DNA of 5,996 nucleotides, taken from Acidimicrobiia bacterium. GTDB lineage: Bacteria; Actinomycetota; Acidimicrobiia; Acidimicrobiales; Ilumatobacteraceae. Below, piece by piece: positions 1-5,403 of this stretch (the first letter of the stretch is position 1; each line of letters begins with the position of its first letter). The stretch covers positions 1 through 5,996 of the forward strand of contig JACDGA010000115.1 of the NCBI GenBank assembly GCA_013815505.1, given 5' to 3'. The position numbers were made by a program, and so were the translations under genes. Below the pieces are notes generated by a model. The model had not been told where the DNA came from and did not search any database. It was given only the letters and a program-made list of their open reading frames with translations.

Positions 1-435
1 CCGTCGCGCGCCGACGTGAGCGATGCGCTCGACCGAGCCATCGGGGCAACGGACCTGGCAATGGAGCGCCCACGGTGGTGGACGGCCGCCGGCTCGCTGC
101 AGTGGCTGCTCGCCGCGGCGATGGTGGTGGGCCTCGCCTGGCTGGTGGCGATGGGCGTCGTGGCCTGGTTCGGGCTCCCCGACCTGCCTGTCCCCCACGT
201 CGGTGCGCTACCACTGCCCACGGTGCTGGCGCTGGGTGGCGCACTGGCGGGACTGCTGTGCGCTGCCGCATCACGATCGATCAACGCCGCCGGCGCCCGG
301 CGTCGTGCGGCGGCGACCAGGCGACGGCTCACGCGCGCCGTCGGCGCGGTCGCCGACGAACTGGTCGTCAGGCACGTCGACACCGAGCTCGCGTTGCTGC
401 GACAGCTCGTCGACCTCTCCCGCCGCCTCGCCTGA
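1..435 (+). CDS. C-terminal part of a two-helix membrane protein, probably a dynamin/Era-like GTPase (5' end outside window)
   Basis: The reading frame is open from base 1, so this is probably the 3' end of a longer gene. A GTG at base 16 could serve as a start but has no promoter or ribosome-binding signal. The 144 visible residues show an RPRWW motif (residues 23-27), a hydrophobic helix (about 33-57), a short proline-rich loop (LPDLPVPHVGALPLP), a second hydrophobic helix (about 70-92), and a basic, Arg/Ala-rich, probably helical tail. From memory, this order (PRWW, helix, PDxP/PLPT loop, helix, Arg-rich helix) resembles the membrane-anchoring C-terminus of actinobacterial proteins with an N-terminal 50S-binding/dynamin-type GTPase domain. 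The GTPase domain is not in the window, so the function is inferred. It could instead be a small stand-alone membrane protein. The next gene converges on it 65 bases away. Confidence 0.6.
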   Translation, partial: PSRADVSDALDRAIGATDLAMERPRWWTAAGSLQWLLAAAMVVGLAWLVAMGVVAWFGLPDLPVPHVGALPLPTVLALGGALAGLLCAAASRSINAAGARRRAAATRRRLTRAVGAVADELVVRHVDTELALLRQLVDLSRRLA

Positions 436-480
436 TCCCCGCTCCCTGCTGGCGCTGACGGTTGGCCCGCGCATTGCCGA

Positions 481-494
481 GCCACGACAGTGGC
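481..494. terminator. Small hairpin between convergent genes, possible weak bidirectional terminator
   Basis: The 65-base gap between the convergent GTPase-like and nucleotidyltransferase genes contains a perfect 5-bp stem, GCCAC/GTGGC, with a GACA loop. There is no T-tract on either side, so it is not a canonical intrinsic terminator. A 5-bp GC stem is also likely to occur by chance in DNA of this composition. The position between two gene ends is its only real support. Confidence 0.2.
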
Positions 495-500
495 GACCGC

Positions 501-1124
501 TCATCGAGGGGTGAGGTCGGGGGTGAATCCGTGCGCCGCGCACAGGGCCGCATAGTCGTCCCATGTGTCCACGTCGGGTGGCGTGGGGCCGGGCTGCGCG
601 ACGTGCACCACGTCGTGGCGCTGGCGAAGCATGCGCCAGACCGATTTGTCGCCGCGGGCCGAGGCGAGGTCGCCGAAGGCGTCGGCGGAGAACACCATCG
701 GATGGGCGATCCCGGCGTCGTCGTACGTCGACATCGCAGCCCAGGGCCGCGACCTGCGCCAGGCGCTCACCGCACGGTCGATCGCGGTCGCATCGACGTC
801 GGGCATGTCGCCGAGCACGACGACCGCCGCCTCGGGGTAACCAGAACCGGCGTCCGCAGCGGCGGCGATCCCGGTCTGCAGCGACGACGCTGCTCCCGTG
901 GCCGCGTGGTGGTTGACGACGAACCGTGCCCGGCCCGGACGTTCGGGCGCGACGCCGTCCAACGTCGCGTTGACGACCACGATCACCCTGTCCACTCCGG
1001 ACGACTCGACAGTGCGCACGACGTGCTCGAGCAGCGTCACGTCCCCGAACGACAGCGCCTGCTTCGGGCGCCCGAGGCGCGATGACGCCCCCGCTGCCAA
1101 CACCACCGCAGCGATCTCACCCAC
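501..1124 (-). CDS. MobA/MocA-like nucleotidyltransferase (NTP transferase domain)
   Basis: This 207-residue cytoplasmic protein has a single GT-A-type NTP-transferase domain. Visible motifs are the N-terminal nucleotide-binding LAAGASSRLGRPKQ (residues 9-22), GDMP (105-108) carrying the metal-binding aspartate, HPMVF (141-145), GDK (158-160), and the closing DVDTWDDY. These match the MobA/MocA family, whose members transfer CMP or GMP from CTP or GTP to molybdopterin; length is normal. The exact product (MocA cytidylyltransferase or another small-molecule nucleotidyltransferase) cannot be decided, because no molybdoenzyme or cofactor gene is adjacent. I chose the GTG at 1124 over the upstream GTG at 1151. 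It places the nucleotide-binding loop a few residues from the N-terminus, as usual in the family, and a TACGCT hexamer lies 6 bases before it. Base 1151 has neither advantage. The gene faces the thermonuclease gene head to head. Confidence 0.88.
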   Translation of the reverse strand: MGEIAAVVLAAGASSRLGRPKQALSFGDVTLLEHVVRTVESSGVDRVIVVVNATLDGVAPERPGRARFVVNHHAATGAASSLQTGIAAAADAGSGYPEAAVVVLGDMPDVDATAIDRAVSAWRRSRPWAAMSTYDDAGIAHPMVFSADAFGDLASARGDKSVWRMLRQRHDVVHVAQPGPTPPDVDTWDDYAALCAAHGFTPDLTPR

Positions 1125-1130
1125 GCCGGC

Positions 1131-1136
1131 AGCGTA
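1131..1136 (-). promoter_or_regulatory. Leaderless -10 promoter of the nucleotidyltransferase gene
   Basis: On the minus strand TACGCT (TANNNT) is followed by six bases (GCCGGC) and then the GTG at 1124. This puts the expected transcription start at the start codon. No good -35 hexamer is seen 16-18 bases further upstream (ACGAAC at 17). The inverted repeat copy begins at base 1157, 20 bases upstream of the hexamer, where a regulator or sigma region 4 would sit. Confidence 0.55.
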
Positions 1137-1156
1137 CCGACGGGGGTGCACTCGTT

Positions 1157-1234
1157 CGTCTGGGCGTGATGTCTCTCAACCCCTGCAAGAGATCCCACCC
1201 AGACGGCGCGATGGGAGAGATCCCACCCAGACGG
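1157..1234. repeat. Repeat element: two 19-base direct copies plus one inverted degenerate copy
   Basis: The 19-base sequence AGAGATCCCACCCAGACGG occurs exactly at 1188-1206 and again at 1216-1234, a 28-base period. A degenerate copy in inverse orientation lies at 1157-1176; against the direct copies it has two substitutions and a two-base insertion. The inverted copy and the first direct copy can form a hairpin: CGTCTGGG (1157-1164) pairs with CCCAGACG (1198-1205), and TCTCT (1172-1176) pairs with AGAGA (1188-1192), around an 11-base loop. The period is not a multiple of three, so the copies are read in different frames, which argues for DNA- or RNA-level selection rather than protein repeats. 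It lies between divergent genes and runs into the probable thermonuclease signal-peptide codons. It could be a REP-like intergenic element, tandem operator sites, or a degenerate mobile-element end. Confidence 0.7.
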
Positions 1235-1753
1235 GTGGTGGGCCGGATTCTGGTGCTGTTGGCGGCGGCTGTGATGGAACTGGCAGCGGTGGGGTGCAGT
1301 GGATCGGCGCCGGACCGGGCGCCGGGGGTTGCGATCGTCGATGTCGTGATCGACGGCGACACGATCGACGTCCGCATCGCAGGCGGCGTCGAACGGGTGC
1401 GGCTGCTCGGCATCGACACGCCCGAGATCGCCCATCCGGACTCGCCCGGCGAGTGCTTCGGCGACGAGGCCCGCCGACTCACCGAGACGCTCCTACCGCC
1501 GGGCTCCACGGTGCGCCTCGAGCGCGACATCGTCGGGCGCGACGACTACGGGCGGATCCTCGCCTACGTCCAAGTTCCCGGCGCCGGGCCCGGCGCTGGC
1601 GACGACGTGTTCGTCAACGCCCACCTCGTCGCCGAGGGCTACGCGACGCCGCTGTTCATCGGACCCAACATCGCCCGCCGGCCGGCCATCGTCGACGCCG
1701 CCCGCCGAGCCCAGCGCGCTCGGCTCGGGCTGTGGTCGGCATGCGCCAACTAG
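1211..1753 (+). CDS. Thermonuclease (staphylococcal nuclease-like), probable lipoprotein
   Basis: This is a Ca2+-dependent SNase-fold nuclease expected to cleave DNA and RNA outside the cytoplasmic membrane. With the ATG at 1211 it has 180 residues. A basic n-region (RR, 7-8) is followed by a hydrophobic stretch (about 13-27) and Cys29 in AAVGC, a plausible but imperfect lipobox. The SNase domain covers about 40-178: VIDGDT (46-51), RVRLLGIDTPE (62-72) with the catalytic Arg and Glu, and DDYGRILAYV (111-120) with the second catalytic Arg. It ends with the usual RRAQRARLGLW. All expected active-site residues are present, so it should be active. The start is uncertain: the frame is open upstream to 1082, and ATG 1169 or GTG 1235 are alternatives. 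Base 1211 was chosen because it gives the best signal peptide. Unlike its neighbours it has no TANNNT hexamer just before any candidate start. Repeats occupy this region. Confidence 0.88.
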   Translation: MGEIPPRRVVGRILVLLAAAVMELAAVGCSGSAPDRAPGVAIVDVVIDGDTIDVRIAGGVERVRLLGIDTPEIAHPDSPGECFGDEARRLTETLLPPGSTVRLERDIVGRDDYGRILAYVQVPGAGPGAGDDVFVNAHLVAEGYATPLFIGPNIARRPAIVDAARRAQRARLGLWSACAN

Positions 1754-1756
1754 CTT
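1751..1756 (+). promoter_or_regulatory. Leaderless -10 promoter of the acyl-CoA synthetase gene
   Basis: TAGCTT (TANNNT) is followed by seven bases (TCAGCTC) and the GTG at 1764. Its first three bases are the TAG stop codon of the thermonuclease gene. No convincing -35 hexamer is seen within the end of the upstream gene. The short gap also allows read-through from the thermonuclease gene. Confidence 0.5.
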
Positions 1757-1763
1757 TCAGCTC

Positions 1764-3299
1764 GTGAAGGTTGCACTCACCGCCAACGACTTCCTCGACA
1801 GGGCGGCCGCCCTCTACGGCGACCGCATCGGCGTCGTCGACGAACCCGAACAACCGGCCGAGTCGTGGGGCGAGGTGACGTACGCCGAGATCGCGAGGCG
1901 GGCGCGAGCCATGGCAGCCGGCCTCGACCGGCTCGGCGTCGCCCCCGGCGAGCGCGTGGCGATGGTGAGCCACAACTCGGCACGACTGCTCACGGCGTTC
2001 TTCGGCGTGTCGGGATCGGGACGCATTCTCGTCCCCGTCAACTTCCGGCTCGCCCGGGCGGAGGTCGAGTACATCGTCGAGCACAGCGGCGCCAGCGTCG
2101 TCCTCGTCGACCCCGAGCTCGAAGGGACGCTCGCAGGGCTCACGGCGACGCACCGCTTCACCATCGGCAGCGACGGCGACGCGGCGACGATGGACTTCGA
2201 CGCCGAACCCAAGCCGTGGGAACCCGACGAGGACGCGACCGCCACCGTCAACTACACGTCGGGGACGACGGCTCGACCGAAGGGTGTGCAGCTGACGCAT
2301 CGCAACATCTGGCTCAACGCCACGACGTTCGGATGGCACATGGGCGTCACCGACCGCGACGTCTATCTCCACACGCTGCCGCAGTTCCACTGCAACGGAT
2401 GGGGCATGGTGTACGCCGTCACCGGCATGGGCGGCCGTCACATCGTGGTGCGCAAGGTCGACGGGAGCGAGATCCTGCGCCGCATCGACCAGCACGGGGT
2501 GACGCTGCTGTGCGGCGCGCCCGCCGTCGTCAACATGGTGCTCGACGCCGCAGAGCAATGGGACGGCGACATCCCTGGCGCCGGCACAATGCGCATCGTG
2601 GTCGCCGGTGCACCACCGCCGACGCGCACCATCGAGCGCGTGGAGACCGACCTCGGCTGGCAGTTCAACCAGATCTACGGGCTCACCGAGACGGCGCCAC
2701 TGCTCACGATCAACCGTGCGAGGGCCGAGTTCGACGACCTCTCCCCCGCCGAACGGGCCGTCAAGCTCGGCAGGGCAGGCGGTGCGGCGATCGGTTGCAC
2801 GATGGGGATCAGCGACGACGGCGAGGTGCTCGCCCGGTCGAACGTCGTGATGGAGGGCTACTGGGAGCAGCCGGACGCCACCGCAGAGGCCATCGTCGAC
2901 GGGTTCTTCCACACGGGCGACGGCGGCTTCGTCGACGACGACGAGTACGTCAACATCTCGGACCGCAAGAAGGACGTCATCATCTCAGGCGGTGAGAACG
3001 TCTCGTCGATCGAGGTCGAAGACGCCGTGTTCCAGCACCCCGACGTCAGCGAGGTCGCCGTCATCGGCGTCCCCGACGAGAAGTGGGGCGAGCTGGTCAC
3101 TGCGCTCGTCGTCAAGTCCGAGCAGTCGCCACTCACCGAGGCCGACGTGATCACGTGGTGCAAAGAGCGGCTCGCCGGCTACAAGTGTCCGAAGCGGGTC
3201 GAGTTCCGCACCGAGCTGGCGCGCACCGCGACCGGGAAGCTGCAGAAGTTCAAGCTCCGCGAGCCGTTCTGGGACGGCAACAAGCGGCAGGTCAACTGA
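1764..3299 (+). CDS. AMP-forming acyl-CoA synthetase (AMP-binding/ANL superfamily)
   Basis: This 511-residue cytoplasmic enzyme should activate a carboxylic acid with ATP to the acyl-adenylate and then to the acyl-CoA. The full ANL set of motifs is present: phosphate-binding YTSGTTARPKG (164-174), LPQFHCNGWG (205-214), YGLTET (305-310), FHTGD (382-386), hinge/adenylate motif DRKKDVIISGGEN (400-412), and the C-terminal TGKLQKFKLRE with catalytic Lys492. Length fits single-domain FadD-like ligases. The FHCNGW and DRKKDVIISGGEN signatures resemble the branch holding plant AAE1-like and bacterial medium- or short-chain ligases (AlkK-, DmdB-like) more than classical long-chain FadD. The substrate cannot be fixed from sequence. 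The GTG start is backed by a TAGCTT hexamer ending 7 bases before it. The gene begins 10 bases after the thermonuclease stop and ends 26 bases before the deacetylase. Co-transcription is possible but no functional link is evident. Confidence 0.92.
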   Translation: MKVALTANDFLDRAAALYGDRIGVVDEPEQPAESWGEVTYAEIARRARAMAAGLDRLGVAPGERVAMVSHNSARLLTAFFGVSGSGRILVPVNFRLARAEVEYIVEHSGASVVLVDPELEGTLAGLTATHRFTIGSDGDAATMDFDAEPKPWEPDEDATATVNYTSGTTARPKGVQLTHRNIWLNATTFGWHMGVTDRDVYLHTLPQFHCNGWGMVYAVTGMGGRHIVVRKVDGSEILRRIDQHGVTLLCGAPAVVNMVLDAAEQWDGDIPGAGTMRIVVAGAPPPTRTIERVETDLGWQFNQIYGLTETAPLLTINRARAEFDDLSPAERAVKLGRAGGAAIGCTMGISDDGEVLARSNVVMEGYWEQPDATAEAIVDGFFHTGDGGFVDDDEYVNISDRKKDVIISGGENVSSIEVEDAVFQHPDVSEVAVIGVPDEKWGELVTALVVKSEQSPLTEADVITWCKERLAGYKCPKRVEFRTELARTATGKLQKFKLREPFWDGNKRQVN

Positions 3300-3313
3300 C
3301 ACCGGGCCGCCGG

Positions 3314-3319
3314 TAACGT
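3314..3319 (+). promoter_or_regulatory. Leaderless -10 promoter of the deacetylase gene
   Basis: TAACGT (TANNNT) is followed by six bases (CACGCT) and the GTG at 3326. CTGACA at 3296-3301 resembles TTGACA, but its 12-base spacing is too short for a standard promoter. The -10 contains an in-frame TAA (3314-3316), so no start codon further upstream is possible for this gene. Confidence 0.5.
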
Positions 3320-3325
3320 CACGCT

Positions 3326-4210
3326 GTGACCACGTCTCCCGCCAATCGGCTGGGGCGCTCGCCTGCCGATCGGCCGGGACGCTCGCTCGCCGAACGGCTG
3401 GGCCGTTCGCCCGACACCAAGCTGGTCATCATCTCGTGTGACGATCTGGGCGCCTGCCACGCCGCCAACGTCGGCGTCTACGCCGCGCTGCGCGACGGAG
3501 TCGCCACGTGCGCCTCGCTGATGGTGCCCGCACCATGGTCGCACCACGCCGCCCGGATGTACGACGGCGACGACCTCGGCGTGCATCTCACGCTCAACGC
3601 CGAGCACGAGGATTACCGCTGGGGACCGATCACCCAGGCGCCATCGCTGCTGTCGGGCGAAGGAGGCTTCCCCCGTGGCATCGCCGATCTGTGGGAGCAC
3701 GCCGACAGCGAGGAGGTGCTGCGCGAGTGCAGGGCGCAGATCGAGCGCGCGCTGGCGTGGGGCATCGACGTCACTCATCTCGCGCCGCACCTCACGGCCA
3801 TCACGCTGCGGCCCGAGTTCTTCGACATCTACCTCGAGCTCGCCGTCGAGTTTGCGCTGCCCGTCCGGTTGCCATCCACGATCACGCATGCGCAGGCCGG
3901 GTTCCCGTTCCGTTCGCTCGCGGCGCAGGACGGCGTCGTGTTCCCCGATCACTTCGACCACGATTGGCGCGCCGGCAGCCGCGACCGCATCTACGCCGCG
4001 CTCGCCGACCTCGCTCCGGGTGTCACCGAGCTGCACGTGCAGCCAGTCGTCGACACCCCAGAGGTGCGGGCGATCTCGCGGGCGGCGGAGGGATGGATCG
4101 ACGACCTCGACCTCGTCACGAGCGACGACAAGCTGCGATCGATGCTCGCAGACTGTGGCGCCGAGCTGATCGGCTATCGCGATCTCAGGGACGCGATGCG
4201 AGCGAGCTGA
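3326..4210 (+). CDS. YdjC/ChbG-family carbohydrate deacetylase with repeated N-terminal extension
   Basis: This 294-residue protein belongs to the YdjC (ChbG/HpnK) family of metal-dependent deacetylases acting on N-acetylated sugars such as chitooligosaccharides. Family motifs are CDDLG (38-42) with the catalytic/metal Asp pair, GVHLTLN (85-91) with a metal His, and a histidine-pair motif here reading THLAPHL (150-156). In relatives I recall, that last motif carries an Asp between the histidines (HLDxH or HVDSH); here it is Ala153, so the active site is slightly unusual although both histidines remain. The C-terminal half (LPVRLPST, ELHVQPVVDTPEVRA, and the SDDKLRSMLADCGAELIGYRDLRD tail) fits the family. 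Residues 1-31 are an extension with three 8-residue repeats. The start is secure: a stop lies 10 bases upstream and no other ATG or GTG precedes the CDDLG core. No signal peptide is seen. It overlaps the convergent SCP2-like gene by 26 bases. Confidence 0.85.
   Translation: MTTSPANRLGRSPADRPGRSLAERLGRSPDTKLVIISCDDLGACHAANVGVYAALRDGVATCASLMVPAPWSHHAARMYDGDDLGVHLTLNAEHEDYRWGPITQAPSLLSGEGGFPRGIADLWEHADSEEVLRECRAQIERALAWGIDVTHLAPHLTAITLRPEFFDIYLELAVEFALPVRLPSTITHAQAGFPFRSLAAQDGVVFPDHFDHDWRAGSRDRIYAALADLAPGVTELHVQPVVDTPEVRAISRAAEGWIDDLDLVTSDDKLRSMLADCGAELIGYRDLRDAMRAS
3341..3412 (+). repeat. Three in-frame 24-base tandem repeats encoding (A-x-R-x-G-R-S-x)
   Basis: Three consecutive 24-base units (3341-3364, 3365-3388, 3389-3412) encode ANRLGRSP, ADRPGRSL and AERLGRSP at residues 6-29 of the deacetylase. 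Units 1-2 and 1-3 each match at 19 of 24 bases, with several differences at synonymous third positions (GGG/GGA/GGC, CGC/CGT). The array lies wholly upstream of the catalytic core and immediately after the start, so it is a basic, probably disordered N-terminal tail. Its role is unknown. Confidence 0.8.
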
Positions 4211-4433
4211 GCGCGCGGTCGACGTCGCCCGACTTCAACAGCTCGAACAGCGCGCCCGTGTGACCGGCGGCCTTGAGGCGGCCGCGCATGTACGCGACGC
4301 GGGCGTCGAAGTCGTCGGCCGACACGTCGGCGAGTGGGACCGTGATGACCACGTCGGCGTCGTCGGGGCCTTCGACTCGCTCGTCCCGCTTGGCGACGAC
4401 CACCCGGTACTGCACCGACGTCGGCGACGTCAC
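4185..4433 (-). CDS. Small SCP2-like (sterol carrier protein 2 domain) protein
   Basis: This 82-residue soluble protein resembles the C-terminal half of an SCP2 domain, a small lipid-binding fold. DDADVVITVPLADV (24-37) corresponds to the Asp-rich strand, and DFDARVAYMRGRLKAAG (41-57) to the aFMxGKLKxxGD segment. GALFELLKSGD (60-70) corresponds to the terminal helix. A full domain has about 100 residues, so it is short or divergent. The family match is by eye only, and no ligand can be named. It starts at a GTG that overlaps the mca stop in GTGA, has no promoter of its own visible, and is therefore probably translated from the mca mRNA by coupling. Its 3' end overlaps the convergent deacetylase gene by 26 bases. 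It could alternatively be an unrelated small conserved protein. Confidence 0.68.
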   Translation of the reverse strand: MTSPTSVQYRVVVAKRDERVEGPDDADVVITVPLADVSADDFDARVAYMRGRLKAAGHTGALFELLKSGDVDRALSSLASRP

Positions 4434-5344
4434 GGGCGCTGGGCCGTCTCGCAGATCCCTGCGAACAGGTCGTCCTCGACGTCGTCGCTCGCCGGGATGT
4501 CACCGACGAGCGAGCGGGCGAGGATCCAGTCCTCGTATGGGTAGACGTCGGCGAGCTCGTCGTCTGACAGCCCGAACCAGAACGCTTCGGTGGGATCCAC
4601 CTGCGTCGCGTGGGCGCGCAGCGCAGCGGTGCGAGCGCCGAGCGTCGGGCGCACGTCGAGTCGGGTCGTGATGCGGTCGTCCTGGTTCGGGCGGTCGAGC
4701 CACTTCTCGTCGTACGGCGAGGCGCCACGCAGCCGCAGCAGCGCCTCGTGCACCGCCTGCATCCGGGACTGCGACCACGTCGTGTAGTACAGCTTCGACG
4801 GTTGGAACGGCGCTCCCGCCTCCGGGTACCAGTCGGGGTCGCCGGCGCGATCGAACGCCGGCACGCTGATGTCGTGGACGCGCAGGTGATCGGGGTGCGG
4901 GTAGATGCTCTGATCGTCGCCGTACGTCAGGATCACCTGGGGACGTTCACGGCGGATGATGGCGACGAGCCTGCCGACTGCCTCGTCGAGATCGGCCTGG
5001 TGGAACGACTCCGGGTTCTCGTTGCTCGGTGACTCCGCCATCCCCGAATCGCGGTAGCCGAGCATGATCGTCTCGTCGAAGCCGATGGCGGCCGCCGACG
5101 CTGCCAGCTCGCTCGGGCGCAGCTCGGCGAGCATCGCCTTCTCCTGCTCGGGCGTGAGGCCGTGGAACGGCTGACCGGGTTCGCGCAAGGACGGGTTCTG
5201 GAGGTCACCCTCCTCGCCTCCCGTGCAACAGACGAGAACCGTCCGCACGCCCTCTGCGTGATAGCGGGCGATGGTTGGCGCACCCTTCGACGCTTCGTCG
5301 TCGGGATGGGCGTGGACGCTGAGCAGCACGAGCGGTTCAGACAC
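4430..5344 (-). CDS. mca: Mycothiol S-conjugate amidase
   Basis: This 304-residue zinc hydrolase of the LmbE/PIG-L family cleaves mycothiol S-conjugates to a mercapturic acid plus glucosaminyl-inositol. That detoxifies electrophiles and recycles the mycothiol scaffold in the cytoplasm. Zinc-site motifs are HAHPDDE (11-17; His13 and Asp16 as ligands) and YPHPDH (148-153; His153), matching the H-D-H triad of Mca and MshB. Asp15 is the likely general base. The DDEASKG segment with Lys20 and TGGEEGDLQNP (41-51) favour Mca over the deacetylase MshB, as does the length of about 300. The GTG start at 5344 puts the first motif 10 residues from the N-terminus, as in the family, and a TAGCCT hexamer ends 7 bases before it. 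The gene is transcribed divergently from a lipoprotein gene and is joined downstream to an SCP2-like gene. Presence of mca implies a mycothiol-producing actinobacterium. Confidence 0.95.
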   Translation of the reverse strand: MSEPLVLLSVHAHPDDEASKGAPTIARYHAEGVRTVLVCCTGGEEGDLQNPSLREPGQPFHGLTPEQEKAMLAELRPSELAASAAAIGFDETIMLGYRDSGMAESPSNENPESFHQADLDEAVGRLVAIIRRERPQVILTYGDDQSIYPHPDHLRVHDISVPAFDRAGDPDWYPEAGAPFQPSKLYYTTWSQSRMQAVHEALLRLRGASPYDEKWLDRPNQDDRITTRLDVRPTLGARTAALRAHATQVDPTEAFWFGLSDDELADVYPYEDWILARSLVGDIPASDDVEDDLFAGICETAQRP

Positions 5345-5351
5345 GCAGTGC

Positions 5352-5357
5352 AGGCTA
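5352..5357 (-). promoter_or_regulatory. Leaderless -10 promoter of mca
   Basis: On the minus strand TAGCCT (TANNNT) is followed by seven bases (GCACTGC) and the GTG start at 5344. The -35 position (about 5375-5380, reading GGTCGG on this strand) does not match consensus. It coincides with the -35 position of the divergent lipoprotein promoter. Confidence 0.5.
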
Positions 5358-5397
5358 TCTGTCGAGGCGGTGCGCCGACCGGGCCAGGTCGGACGCG

Positions 5398-5403
5398 TAC
5401 GCT
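5398..5403 (+). promoter_or_regulatory. Leaderless -10 promoter of the PEBP-family lipoprotein gene
   Basis: TACGCT (TANNNT) is followed by six bases (CGTGCC) and the ATG at 5410, the spacing expected when transcription begins at the start codon. GCCGAC at 5374-5379 is a weak match to a TTGAC-type -35, with an 18-base spacer. The same hexamer, TACGCT, with the same 6-base spacing serves the nucleotidyltransferase gene. Confidence 0.55.

Noticed and set aside
462..1085. A 207-codon open frame on the plus strand across the nucleotidyltransferase gene
   Set aside because: The opposite strand carries clear NTP-transferase motifs. This frame is low-complexity Arg/Gly/Val with no family signal.
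1125..1151. Longer nucleotidyltransferase start at GTG 1151
   Set aside because: It would add nine residues (MHPRRYAAG) not expected before the nucleotide-binding loop, and the TACGCT hexamer would fall inside the coding region. The GTG at 1124 has the hexamer exactly 6 bases upstream.
1188..1234. The 28-base repeat pair as the start of a CRISPR array
   Set aside because: There are only two 19-base copies separated by 9 bases, far too short for a spacer, with no Cas gene nearby.
1246..1251. GATTCT as a -10 for a leaderless thermonuclease start at TTG 1259
   Set aside because: It lacks the TA start of the motif, and initiation there would leave a signal peptide too short and without basic residues.
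1656..2912. A 418-codon open frame on the minus strand opposite the acyl-CoA synthetase
   Set aside because: It is antisense to a gene with a full set of conserved enzyme motifs. Its translation is rich in Arg, Ala, Val, Asp and His with no recognisable motif, as expected for the complement of GC-rich coding DNA.
3296..3301. CTGACA as the -35 box of the deacetylase promoter
   Set aside because: It resembles TTGACA, but the 12-base gap to TAACGT is well below the 16-18 needed.
4174..4728. A 184-codon minus-strand frame overlapping the 3' part of mca and the SCP2-like gene
   Set aside because: It is the shifted frame of both genes with biased Arg/Ser/Thr content. The mca frame has zinc-site motifs and the small gene has the better composition and the coupled start.
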